The notes under the pieces are model-generated. The model was not told the DNA's origin. It saw only the letters and a program-made list of their open reading frames with translations, and made no database searches. A program made the translations under genes and the position numbers. DNA of 64,000 bases, taken from NCBI RefSeq assembly GCF_958295425.1, contig NC_081154.1, positions 18,661,364 to 18,725,363 on the forward strand, read 5' to 3'. The first letter of the stretch is position 1; each line of letters opens with the position of its first letter. This DNA comes from Solea solea (lineage: Eukaryota; Chordata; Actinopteri; Pleuronectiformes; Soleidae). Positions 44,771 through 55,178 of this stretch are shown here, piece by piece.

Positions 44771-45105
44771 AACATTAGGGCTGAAACAATTACTTGAATA
44801 ATCGATTATTAGATTAATCATTTAATGTTTTTTTTCATGATTAAAACAAGATTTCTGATCGTTTTAGCTTCTTAAATGTAAATATTTTCTGGTGTCCTTG
44901 CTCCATATGACAAAGAAATTATTGCAACTGAATCAAAAACAAAGATATTTGACAGACGTCATCGTCATTTCCAGTTTTGACAAACACTGATCAATATTTT
45001 TCTACATTTTCAGATGTTCTATGGACCAAACGATGATTCAATTAATCGAGAAAGTACTCGATAGATTAATCGATTATGAATAGTATCTGCAGCTCTACAC
45101 AACAT
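44768..45105. mobile_element. 322-bp hAT-type MITE with 8-bp target duplication
   Basis: The element spans 44776-45097. It starts TAGGGCTGAAAC and ends, on the other strand, TAGAGCTGCAGA; both ends continue to AATCGATTA words. It is flanked by TACAACAT (44768-44775) and CACAACAT (45098-45105), an 8-bp duplication with one change, as expected for hAT transposition. No transposase remains. The interior (TTTTAGCTTCTTAAATG, ATGTTCTATGGACCAAACG) matches the fragments at 1.5 and 3.1 kb. Confidence 0.85.
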
Positions 45106-45590
45106 ACGTCACTGTACATAGACAACATTATAGAGAGCAGAGAAACAACAACAGTTCACACAATGAGCAAACACTAAAGTCCCTTTTAACAGAAGAAGAA
45201 ATCTCTGACAGAACCAGACTAAAAGATGTGCGGCCATCTGCCAAGACAGGTTGTGGTGAAAGGAAAATGGGGGAAAAGGCTTTGGTGGGGTATTTTTATG
45301 CCTGATGCTACCATTTATCCAGGCTTGGGATTGGGGGCCTCCCGTGGCTGGATTCACGAATGGAACCGAACCTGGACCCTTTACCCTTTGGGGTACCTGC
45401 TTTACCACTTTAACACTGAGTAACACAACTTTCTTATATGTGCGTTATTTAAAACATAAGCACATAAATATTACGTGAAAGGTTGGGATAATTCTGCCAA
45501 TTTATTTGAGGACCTCAAAAAACACTCCGACGACCCATCTGTGGGTCCAGACCCAGTCTTTGGGAATCAAAAGTTCATGAAGCTGTGGGC
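45106..45590. other. Unannotated non-coding stretch
   Basis: Bases 45230-45420 give a 65-codon plus-strand frame without domain. No recognised repeat. Confidence 0.45.
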
Positions 45591-45940
45591 ATGTGGAAGT
45601 GTTACAGAAATACTGGCTTTTATTCACAATTTACACACCAAACACGTACTTTCGCCATTATCACTTCAAACGGGATTATTCTGCAAAGTTTAAAATGTTC
45701 AGCTCGAGCATTGGAGCGTTCTTCTTCTGCAGTGCTGCCCCCTATAGGTCAAAGTTGGCAAACAACAATTCTACTCCAGCAAACATACTTTTGGTCTGGA
45801 CCTTGGAGTCACGGGGCCTGCTGCTCAAAGGTTTACCCTAAAAATTGGTCAGATTATATTTTCCCCAGCTCCTGATGTGAAGACGAAGTTTGGTGAGTTT
45901 TTTGTGAACAATAAGACCCTGAAAAATGTTTAAATAATAA
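45591..45940 (+). repeat. Dispersed repeat (AAGTTTGGTGAGTTTT family)
   Basis: GTGCTGCCCCCTATAGGTC, then CAGCTCCTGATGTGAAGACG and AAGTTTGGTGAGTTTTTTG, the 3' signature also seen at 13.5 kb. Several overlapping short plus frames here are repeat-derived. Confidence 0.6.
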
Positions 45941-46890
45941 CATTTTTAACGATTATGATCTCTTTGATTTCCGCTACATGAAATTTAGAGTTCTACATCT
46001 GTACACCACAATATCTGAGTGAGGATTGTTGATGTCTGACGTTTATATTCCCTTAAATTAGTGAACATGAGAAATAATGTTTCAATTCTATTCAACGATA
46101 AAGATAAGGATATGCCTACGTTTATGCATAAACACACAAATATGTTGTATAATTATACAAATATCACATCAGTGCTTCAGTTTTCTCGTGAGAATGTTCT
46201 GAATTCTAAAATCTCTCTCTCTCTCTCTCGTGCAGTAAATAAATACCTCGTCCTCAGTGAAAGTGAAGCGTCAGCACTTTGAGCGATTCACTCTCAGAGC
46301 GAATAAAGGCAGAGCTGAAGATCACAGAGAAACTCGCTGCTCATTGATGTTTGTTCACGTCCGCCTTTAAGAAGAAGAAGAAGAAGAAATCTCTCTTTTC
46401 CCTCGTTGATAAAGTCAACTCAGCTTTAAACTGTTTCCTGTTTCTAATCTCAGTGCTGAAATATGATGACGACCAAATTCAATTTTTATTAAGTTCTCAT
46501 TAATTACATAAAGAGAATTATATATTGAAAGAGTCACTCGTTATTTTTTTTTAAAGACTAAAGTGCCACATCATTTTATGACGACATATTGGGTATTTTT
46601 TGGGAAATAATTCAGGATTTTATTACAATTTATCCAACATATTTGGTGCAACCTTTTATGGTTATGTGTTGGTTTTTAATATCATGTTTAAATGGGAACA
46701 TTTGGCACAAAATGGCTCCTCAGGGCTCGAGCTCTCACACAGAGGATTATTTGGACTTTCTGCAATTTCCCTATTTTTCTTCAGAAACTATCGCATTTTT
46801 GAAGAACTAAAGGTTGGTGAAAATGGATAAAAATTGGCATGCAAAATAAAACTGGCACAAATCTTTATAAAATAAGGAAAATACTTAAAA
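45941..46890. other. Unannotated non-coding stretch
   Basis: (TC)9 at 46215-46232 and (GAA)n at 46371-46389. Bases 46560-46830 look like a diverged dispersed repeat but have no second copy in the window. Confidence 0.45.
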
Positions 46891-47395
46891 GTGCTGCAAA
46901 ATGGCTCAGTAATGCACTCAAAGGTGAAACCTGTTAGGACAAAGCCGGAACTAAGTTGCACTAAATTTTACCAATCTTGGTTGAAACATGTCACGGACCA
47001 AGACCGACAAAAAAGTCTATTGTGACCATGACGTCAACTCAACAGGAAGTCAGCCATTTTCAAAATTTGACATCCATCTCGTTAATGAACAAACTCATAA
47101 CAATAGTAATGATCGTACCAACATAAAAAAGCATGTCAATGTCATTTGTACTACACACATCAAACATGGAAAGTTACCAAAAGGTCTAGCCCATTCAAAA
47201 TGGGCGTGGCCACGGCAACCACCGAATTTTGACCATTCGCCATAAAACAGGAAGTGGCCCTGAAACATTGTCGTACTTTCACCAATCTGCTCGAAACTTC
47301 ATACGTGACACGAGAGACCCGACCTAAAAACATCAACACATGAAAACTAAGTCAAGGTCACAGCGCCACCAGCTGTGAGGGCCTACACAATGGTT
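46891..47395 (+). repeat. Dispersed repeat with AACAGGAAGTCAGCCATTTT words
   Basis: CAACAGGAAGTCAGCCATTT at about 47039, AACAGGAAGTGGCCCTG at 47248, and a terminal AGCGCCACCAGCTGTGAGG at about 47362. These words in this order are typical of an abundant non-coding teleost repeat. No terminal repeats resolved. Confidence 0.6.
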
Positions 47396-47681
47396 TCTAT
47401 CTATCTATGCCTCTTGTTTTTCTTCTTAATTAAAACAAATGTCTGTTCCGCTCAATCTACAGTCAAATTACTACACACAATATTGATTAAGGGTCAATAA
47501 CATGAGTCAATTTTATAACTTATTGGTTTTTAATCTACTCAGGAGAACGAAAATGCCCAAAATGGATCCCAAAATGCCAATTTTTGTCTTTTTACGACCA
47601 AATTGCAACTTTGGGAAAACCACGATGATGATGGCGTAGCTCCACCTCTCTACTGTACGTCTTCTGTGGCTTGGATGATTT

Positions 47682-47701
47682 TGTGTGTGTGTGTGTGTGT
47701 G
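47682..47701. repeat. (TG)10 microsatellite
   Basis: Perfect TG repeat. Confidence 0.95.
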
Positions 47702-49195
47702 AAGATGTTTCTTGAAATGATGCTGTGTTTATGGAACACAATGTTGGGAAAATGTTTCTTTCCTCGAGTATAAAGCCCTGAAGCTTGAACTCTTGGCTTT
47801 CTGTCTATAATGCTGTATTACAACCACAATATTAATATAATATTACAACCATTTTAATTACCATCACAACTCTATTGAAAATGTGAGCTCTGCCTGAAAT
47901 ACAGCAGAAATAATAATCATGATAATAGACTGAGAAGTTTCTGTGAAGTTACAGTGAGTGGTGTGTTATTTTTTGTGTGTGTTTTAACGTGAAGCTTCAT
48001 CACAGTCTGACGTGGAATCTGTCGAGGTTCAGGTCAGACTCCAACTTTTATTTTTTATTTAATAATTGCAGCTGAGAGCAGAGCAGACGCACAATCACTG
48101 CTCTGCTGCTCACTCTCTCATCATCAAGGTCCTTCAGAGCTGGATTTAATACTTGCTCTTCAGTGTGTGTCCATGTGTGTGTGTGTGTGTACTTGTAGCC
48201 CGCCGGCTCTCTCCATCTCCGGGCCGAGGAGGTGAAGGATGGGGTCGGAGGAAAAGAACGAGAGGCCTCCAGGTGAACGTGATTCTCCTGCTAATGATGG
48301 ACCGTCGGACTCACACTGGTCCGCAGCTTCTGTCCTTGGCCCCGACATCCCATAATACCCTTTTCCTTTTTTAAAGGTATAATGACACAGTCTCCGTCTG
48401 CCGGACTTTGATTAAACTCAAGAACCCGGGGGAACATTTTCCAGCGTTAAAAAAAAACAACAAGCTGATTTTAGCTGCTTTATATAAATACATATATTTT
48501 CATTTTCCGTGTTTCCTGTGGCTCTGGGAAATGAAACCAATTTGTCTTTATCAAGCGAGGGGTTGCACGGGGACGAAGGAAACGGGAAGTTTGGCGACTG
48601 GTTTTGTATTTACATGCTTCAAATTTGAGCAATTTAGGCAGAAAATGTTGTTTGTTGTTGTTTTTATTTAATTATTTTGATCCAAATTAGCCACGGCCGA
48701 GTTAGCAGCTGCACTTCCTGTTGTCCACAAAGTGAGCTAGAAATCGTCAGGAAACAACAACAACTAAATGAGACAGAAGAAGTTGATGACAAGAAGACAA
48801 GTAGAAAGTACCTACCACTACCTCTATCGCCCCTGGTGGACGTCTGAGTAATTACCACAACACTTTAGTCCAGATTTGACAGAAACAGTGCCGTCTCACG
48901 TTCTTTTATTCAATACTTTGCTAAGTTAAGTAATATTTCTCTTTCTTTTATCGCAGCGTTAAGTGTCCAAACTGAGTCCAGGAAACTTCAGGTCAGACCT
49001 TCAGTGTCGAACAAAGATGTTTTTGTGAGACGCTAAAACTGCGATAAAGACAAATTAGTCCAGGTTTATTTTTAGCGACAGAATCTGCACCTTGGTTGAC
49101 ATCAAATTCAAGGATTTTCAAAGACTTTCCAGGACCACTTCCCCTTAAATTCAAGGACTCAAGATGGGAGGACAACTTGTAAGAGCTTGTCTACA
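47702..49195. other. Unique non-coding DNA with candidate conserved patch
   Basis: (GT)8 at 48174-48190. Bases 48460-48640 (ATTTTAGCTGCTTTATATAA, TTTGTCTTTATCAAGCGAGG) are unrepetitive and AT/GC mixed. No exon supported. Confidence 0.4.
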
Positions 49196-49199
49196 GGAA

Positions 49200-49560
49200 G
49201 TTTCACTCTCCCACACCAAATCCCATTGAGAAAACCAGTGATTTTAACATCACACACACAGGAGTTGTTGATCCACAGCTGCCTCCATCACTAAGTTCAA
49301 ACGTCTTATTTTGTCAATTTGGCATTTGAAATTCTTCATTCAGATTTACCTCAGTGACACAAAATGACCACACGAGGCAGCAGTAGACCAGCAGCTCCTG
49401 TGTCCCTGTGAGCTAAAATCACTGATTTTCTCTATGGGATTTGGTGTGAGAGAGTAAGCGGTAAAAACTGTTGTAAAAAGGTGAGGTTAAACATATTGTT
49501 AACTTAAAATGACACATATTTCATGTTCTCACTGAGAGTGAACATGTTTTGCATGTTTTA
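49200..49560 (+). repeat. Foldback repeat, copy E
   Basis: Left arm (about 49204-49300): CTCTCCCACACCAAATCCCA, GGAGTTGTTGATCCACAGC and TGCCTCCATCACTAAG. Right arm (about 49360-49460): GACCACACGAGGCAGCAG, GACCAGCAGCTCCTGTGTC, TTTTCTCTATGGGATTTGG and TGTGAGAGAGTAAG, the reverse complement of the left with mismatches. The downstream flank GGTGAGGTTAAACATATTG and CATATTTCATGTTCTCACTG is shared with copies F and G. Confidence 0.88.
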
Positions 49561-49859
49561 TTGATCAAAATTAAAGTCTTATTTTACGCCGAAGAACGAC
49601 CTTTGAACAAGGTCACTCTGCCGCCGCGGCCGCCACTCGTGTCCAGAATCCTCACCAACGACTTCCCGCTCTAACACGGTCACATTTAGCGATACTGAAG
49701 ACATAATGATGCGTCTTGCAACTCTATCGCAGCAGCGGGGACGCACTTAAGGGACTGATACAGTCCTGAAAGGGGTATTAAATATGAACGCTTGCTGTAC
49801 ACGGGCTAAATATAATGACGCTCCCCCTTATTTTTTACAGTATGAAATATCGACTCACT

Positions 49860-49894
<35 letters not shown>

Positions 49895-50650
49895 ACATGC
49901 ATTAAGACAACAGTACATGCTGTAATTGCAGAGTTGAAGTCACTTTACGCTTTCAAGGGACATTTTATAGAATATTAATTTCAGAGCATCTGTAAAAAGA
50001 CACTCGCTGTGTTTCAATGTAGAAAAGTGGAGGAAAAAAATTGATGTAGGTGTTGCATGATTCACTCCTCACACACACACACACTCTCTCCATTTCTCTT
50101 TGTCACTCTTTACTTTCCATTTTTCAGAATAATTACTGAATCTCTGCAGGCCTACGGTGTTTATCCGCCGCCGCTCTAATGCCGTCGTCTCTCACTCTCC
50201 GCGTTTATAAGGTTAGCGCTGACGCAGATTGAAACACATCGCCGCTGCTCTGCAAATCCAATTGCGTGTGTCCATCTTTTCTTTTCTCTCTCTCTTTAAA
50301 GCACGAGATTCAGCTTTCATCTCTGCCTCTAAGTTCTTCTTTCTTTCTCTCCTCTCACCATAACTGAACTGCAACGTGTTATGCCTCCATAAATGCTCCT
50401 CCACTGCGGTTGTTATCTACCTTCCTTCTTGTCTTTATCCGATCCACCTGACTCTGTCTGCTCCCCTGAGACGCTCTCAGCTTAGCGAGGAACCAAATAT
50501 GTTGAAATTGGAGGCCGCCTTTTTTGACACATTTCACACACACACACACACACACACAAAAGCCCTAACAAGCTGCCCCCCCCCTCCCACACACACACAC
50601 AGCGTTCAAAGCCACTTTATAGGGATCGTTTCATTTTGGGTTTTGGAGTA
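49561..50650. other. Non-coding with AC tracts
   Basis: (AC)15 at 49862-49891, and AC tracts at 50071-50085, 50535-50557 and 50589-50601 with a C10-type run at 50577-50585. GACCTTTGAACAAGGTC at about 49599 is a near-palindrome overlapping a DR1-like word. A NotI site lies at 49626. No exon. Confidence 0.5.
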
Positions 50651-50654
50651 AATG

Positions 50655-51210
50655 AAACATCAGTCTGTGGAGACACAATGAATCACACATTTTACCACCT
50701 CATGTCAAATTAAGTCTTAAAGAGTATATTCCCCACTTTATTTCACAATTAGACGGTCCTTTCCAACGGAAAGCGGAAGTTTTGCTCTCCCACACCAAGT
50801 CCCATTCAGAAAATCATCAATTTTACATCACAGCAGAGAGGAGTTGTTGATCCACGTCTGCCTCCACCAGTAAGTTCAAATGTGCTATTTTGTAAAATTC
50901 GGCATTTGGGATCTTTTGTTCAGACTTACCCCAGTGACACAAAGTGACCACACGAGGCAGCAGTAGACCAGCAGCTCCTGTGTCCATAGAAGCTAAAATC
51001 ACTGATTTTCTCTATGGGATTTGGTGTGTGAGAGTAAGCAGTAAAAATTATTGTAAAAAGGTGAGATAAACTAGTATGCACATTACTGACACTCTAAACT
51101 CAAGCTGACAAATATTTTATGCTGCCACTGAGAGTGTGACTCAATGTATAAGGCTATTTCTTGCAGTATCGCAGTCATAGTCTTCAGTGAGTGATTATGG
51201 ACAGAGTTAC
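50655..51210 (+). repeat. Foldback repeat, copy F with long flanks
   Basis: Hairpin 50782-51040: left arm CTCTCCCACACCAAGTCCCA and GGAGTTGTTGATCCACGTC, right arm GACCACACGAGGCAGCAG, CAGCAGCTCCTGTGTCC and TTTTCTCTATGGGATTTGG. Upstream (50655-50780) and downstream (51060-51205) flanks are repeated in copy G right next to it, but without the hairpin. Confidence 0.88.
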
Positions 51211-51212
51211 TG

Positions 51213-51495
51213 AAACACTGTGTCTGTGGGGACACAATTAATTACACATTTTACCACCTTGTGTCAAATTAAGACTTAAAGAGTAAGTTTGCCACTTTAT
51301 TTCACCATTGAACAGTCTTTTCCAACAGGAAACTATCTGGTGAAATGAACTGGTAAACATATTATTTAGATATTGTAGACACATATTTTATGTTTTCACT
51401 GGGTGTGACTCAACATATGAGGCTGGTTCTTGTTGTAGGGGGCGCTCACATCGCAGTCAGTGGCCTAATATTTCTTTCAGTGAGTGATTATGTAC
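51213..51495 (+). repeat. Hairpin-less paralogue of the foldback unit (copy G)
   Basis: Left half (TCACACATTTTACCACC-type words, TTAAGACTTAAAGAGTAAG, CTTTTCCAACAGGAAAC) matches 50670-50775. Right half (GGTGAAATGAACTGGTAAAC, CATATTTTATGTTTTCACTG, TGTGACTCAACATATGAGGC, TTCAGTGAGTGATTATG) matches 51058-51200. The 290-bp hairpin present in copy F is missing, leaving AACAGGAAACTATCTGGTGA at the junction. Either an empty site or a deletion derivative. Confidence 0.8.
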
Positions 51496-52480
51496 GATGA
51501 ATTCTGGCGACGTCTCGTGGATGGATGGTTAAGACCGGTGCTTTGTTTTGGGGACATGAGAGCAACACTCGCTTTGATTAAGACGTAGATAATCACCACT
51601 TTCTCTCTCTCTCTCTCCGTTTCTGCCGTTCCCTCGCTCCTTCTTCATCCAGTCTAATGAAGCCCGGCCTCACCTTCTCTTCCCGCCCCTTTCATCAGCG
51701 CACGGGCGATTACGGCAGACAGTGAGTTAATGAACAGCGAAAGGAAAGAGGAGAATGTTATTAATCACGTCTGGAGCCACTGTGTGCTTTTTGCTGCTTT
51801 TTCACGGAGGTGTATCCACCTCACCGTCTCCCTGGTGCCCCGTGCGAGTCTTTCTGGAACGTTTAAGCGAGGAACTTCAGGGAATCTCATTTCGGATATT
51901 GAGGAATTTTAATTTAGGGTTGAGGCGTTGAGGTTTGCCAACGCTCGTCTCTCTGAGGTTGTTCCACATTAAAGGCTGATTAAAAACACTCATCATCTCA
52001 GACTGCAGGGGAAGTCTGGTCCGCAGCAGAAAAGAGAGCGACTCATCGGCTTCTTTACTTTTATAAATCTCATTCATTAGCACTTTAAATGAAAATAAAA
52101 CACTTGCTATAGTTTTTTTTTATCTTCTCCGTCTCCTGTGAATGTGGAGCAAATGGAACAAAAACACTGTTTAAAAATCTGTTTTTCACACGTTTATTTA
52201 GAATGAAGTTTGTAGATATTTGTATGAGGAGATGAAGATTCATCCCAATGAATTATCCAATATTTATATCAGTAATTATCAATGATAATTGATCATAAAG
52301 ATCAACCTGGAACATTGAGACCTGGAATCTTTAACTTCAAATTTAAACAAAATAATAATAAAAGGTGAAAATGAGATCAGCAATTTGACTTTGAGTTCAA
52401 TTCTGAGGGGAATTTTAACACAAGGTTTAAAAATGTACTTTAATTCACAAACTTTATTTAGTGTTTTTGTTTGTTGGTTC
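51496..52480. other. Unannotated non-coding stretch
   Basis: Short (CT)n at 51603-51618. No gene or recognised element. Confidence 0.5.
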
Positions 52481-53345
52481 ATTGATTACTGACTGGTTGA
52501 TTGTTGGTTGTTTGGATGGTTGGTTGGTTGGTTGGTTGATTGTTGGTTGGTTGGTTGACTATCAGTTGGTTGGTTGTTTAACTGTTGGTTGGTTGATTGT
52601 TGGTTGTTTGGATGGTTGGTTGGTTGGTTGGTTGATTGTTGGTTGGTTGGTTGACTATCAGTTGGTTGGTTGTTTAACTGTTGGTTGGTTGATTGTTGGT
52701 TGGTTAACTGTTGGTTGATTATCGGCTGGTTAATTGGGTGATGGTTGGTTGGTTGGCTGGGTGGTTATTGGATGGTTGCTTGATTGTTGGTTGGTTGGTT
52801 GGCTGGTTATTGTTCTTAATTGTAAGTCAGTTGCTTAGCTGATTGTTGGTTGGTTGGTTATTGTTCTTTATTATAAGTCAGTTGCTTGGCTGATTGTTGG
52901 TTGGTTGGTTGATTATCGGTTGGTTGGTTGTTTAACTGTTGGTTGGTTGATTGTTGGTTGGTTGGTTAACTGTTGGTTGGTTGATTTTTGGTTGATTTTC
53001 GGCTGGTTAATTGGTTGATGGTTGGTTGGTTGGCTGGGTGGTTATTGGATGGTTGGTTGATTGTTGGTTGGTTGGTTGGCTGGTTATTGTTCTTAATTGT
53101 AAGTCAGTTGCTTGGCTGATTGTTGGTTGGTTGGTTATTGTTCTTTATTATAAGTCAGTTGCTTGGCTGATTGTTGGTTGGTTGATTGTTGGTTGGTTGT
53201 TGATCGATTATTGGTTGGTTAATTGTTGGCTGGTTGATTTTTGGTTGGTTGGTTGATTGTAGGTTGGTTATTATTTTTTATTGTAAGTCAGTTGGTTGGT
53301 TGATTATTCTTATTATTGTTAATATGTTGATTAGTTGTTGATTGA
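52481..53345. repeat. GGTT-based satellite with 96-bp and 277-bp higher-order repeats
   Basis: Built of GGTT, GATT and GTTT tetramers. A 96-bp unit beginning GATTGTTGGTTGTTTGGATG starts at 52499 and repeats essentially exactly at 52595. A 277-bp unit containing TGGCTGGGTGGTTATTGGAT starts near 52754 and again near 53031, each with TTGTAAGTCAGTTGCTT inside. Open plus frames reading GWLVGWLIVGW are a by-product of the tetramer. Confidence 0.95.
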
Positions 53346-54422
53346 GTGACTTCTGTTCACAAGAAATCTTAAAAAAGCTTCAGCTTCATTGATTACTTTA
53401 AAAATGATTCTGAGGCAGCAGCACAATTGCAGCCATTTGTACATCTATTTCAGTGTAATTATATAAAACAAACAAATAAATGCTCTGATGTCAACACATT
53501 TCACTTCATTTCCTTCACGATGTGATTCCGTCTCATTCCTCAGACACGTTTTTCACGCGGTGTCAGCGAAATGTCAAAATGTTTTAGCTGAAAGGAAAGG
53601 TAATTTATTCAGTGGATTTTTAATGTGTGGGTTTTTAGCAGATTAATGTGTTTGTGCATAGATGTGGATAAAAAAAGAAAAGGTTACTCAGAAAAATACT
53701 CTTGTTTTCTTTCTCATTTGTCTTTTCCAGGAGAAAAACATGATAAAACATGTGAGGACTAACTCCTGGTGTCCGTGTGTTTTCTAATGACTGCTATTTC
53801 ACAAAAGAAGAAAAACAGGTGCAGTCAGAGAAAATGACTCCTTATTATGTCCTGTATCTGCCCATATTTACCCACAATGCACTGGGGAAAAAAACCAAGA
53901 GCGTCATTACGTTTGTCGCCATCAGACTCCAGTGACTGAGAGTCAGATGCGAATATGGAATTATGGGAGAAAGACAGATGTAGAGCGAAAGCGGAGCATC
54001 GTCGTCAGTGGCTACGATAAATGGTAACCATGGCAACCAGGCGCAAAATGTTCGGTAGCGCAATCTGATTGCTTTTCAGTGGAACTCGTCAGTCAAAGTC
54101 AAATTTGTACCAGGAAATGTTTCCTGTGCTTTTATTATCACTGTTATGTTGAAAGGCTATAATTATATGTATTATATATAATATATAAAATAAAGAAATT
54201 ATAAACTGATTTCTTTAAACTCTGCAGTTTAACTTCAGACCCACAGAGTCCAGGGTTTTAATACACCTGGAGAAAATAAGAGGAAGAAGAAAACAAAGAT
54301 AATGAAGTGAAACTAAAACATTAAAATTATATAATAAGAAGAAAAAAAAACACATTTTTATCTTCTGCTTTTTAATTTGACTTTTACTCCAGAGAATGTT
54401 GGTTATTTCATTCAGTGACGGT
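53346..54422. other. Unannotated non-coding stretch
   Basis: Separates the two GGTT blocks. Includes a TATAATTATATGTATTATAT palindromic stretch near 54158. No gene. Confidence 0.5.
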
Positions 54423-54424
54423 TG

Positions 54425-54870
54425 CATTGTTGTTGGGTTAATTGGTCGTTAGATGGTTGATTTCTGCCCATTGTTGGTTCATTGTTAGTCACTTGGTTTG
54501 TTGGTTGGTTGATTATTGTTCATTATTGGTAGTCAGTTGCTTTGTTAGTTAAACGTTGGTTGGTTTTTGGGTATTTGGTTGAACGTTGGTTGACTGATTT
54601 GTTGACCAGTTGATAGCTGGTTGGTTGGCTGATTGTTTGGTTGACTGTCGGTTGGTTGGTTAGTCATTGTTCATAATTGTTAGTGAGTACTGTTCGTCAT
54701 TTGCTTACTTGGTGATTGGTTAGTTGTTTGGTTTATTGTTGATTTGCTTGTTAATTTATTGTTGGTTGTTGACTGATTGGTTGTTCAGTTGATAGCTGAT
54801 TGGTCGGTTATTGTTCAATAGTGTTATTAATTATTGTTAGTCAGTAAATTGGTTGGTTGATTGATTAGTT
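54425..54870. repeat. GGTT-based satellite, second block
   Basis: Same tetramer vocabulary but more diverged (GTTGGTTGATTATTGTTC, TTGTTAGTCAGT, GTTGACCAGTTGATAGCTGG); no clean higher-order period is seen. Probably an older arm of the same array. Confidence 0.85.
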
Positions 54871-55021
54871 TGGTGTGTCATCATGATGTGTAGTTATAAT
54901 CTCTGGGCTAATCTAACCTTTAAATCACCTGATCAACTAAAGCTGAATTTTTCCAATTTAAATTTAGAATCTGTGTTTATTTTTCAATCTCTGCATCTTT
55001 TTTCTTCTGCTGTCTTTTTAC

Positions 55022-55178
55022 TATACATGTCATTTAGCAGACACTTTTATCCAAAGCAACTTACAATGGAATTGAGTACAATCAGCCAGGGGTGGAGTTG
55101 AACTTGCGACCATTGCGACCATGATGTCCTTCACACACAGAGTACCGGTCTTAACCACTGAGTCACTCCACCCCCTCA
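55022..55178 (-). mobile_element. SINE-like teleost repeat (TTTAGCAGACACTTTTATCC)
   Basis: CATTTAGCAGACACTTTTAT, CCAAAGCAACTTACAATGG and GAACTTGCGACCATTGCG, then GTCTTAACCACTGAGTCACT. In reverse orientation the last part is a tRNA-like head (AGTGACTCAGTGGTTAAGAC, then CGCAAGTTCAACTCC). This motif order is widespread in teleosts. Its family name is not asserted. Confidence 0.8.

Noticed and set aside
52461..53256. Hydrophobic GWLVGWLIVGW repeat frames that look membrane-like
   Set aside because: Direct translation of the GGTT/GATT tetramer array.
52481..54870. Interstitial telomere-like repeat
   Set aside because: The unit is GGTT/GATT, not TTAGGG; no TTAGGG run is present.
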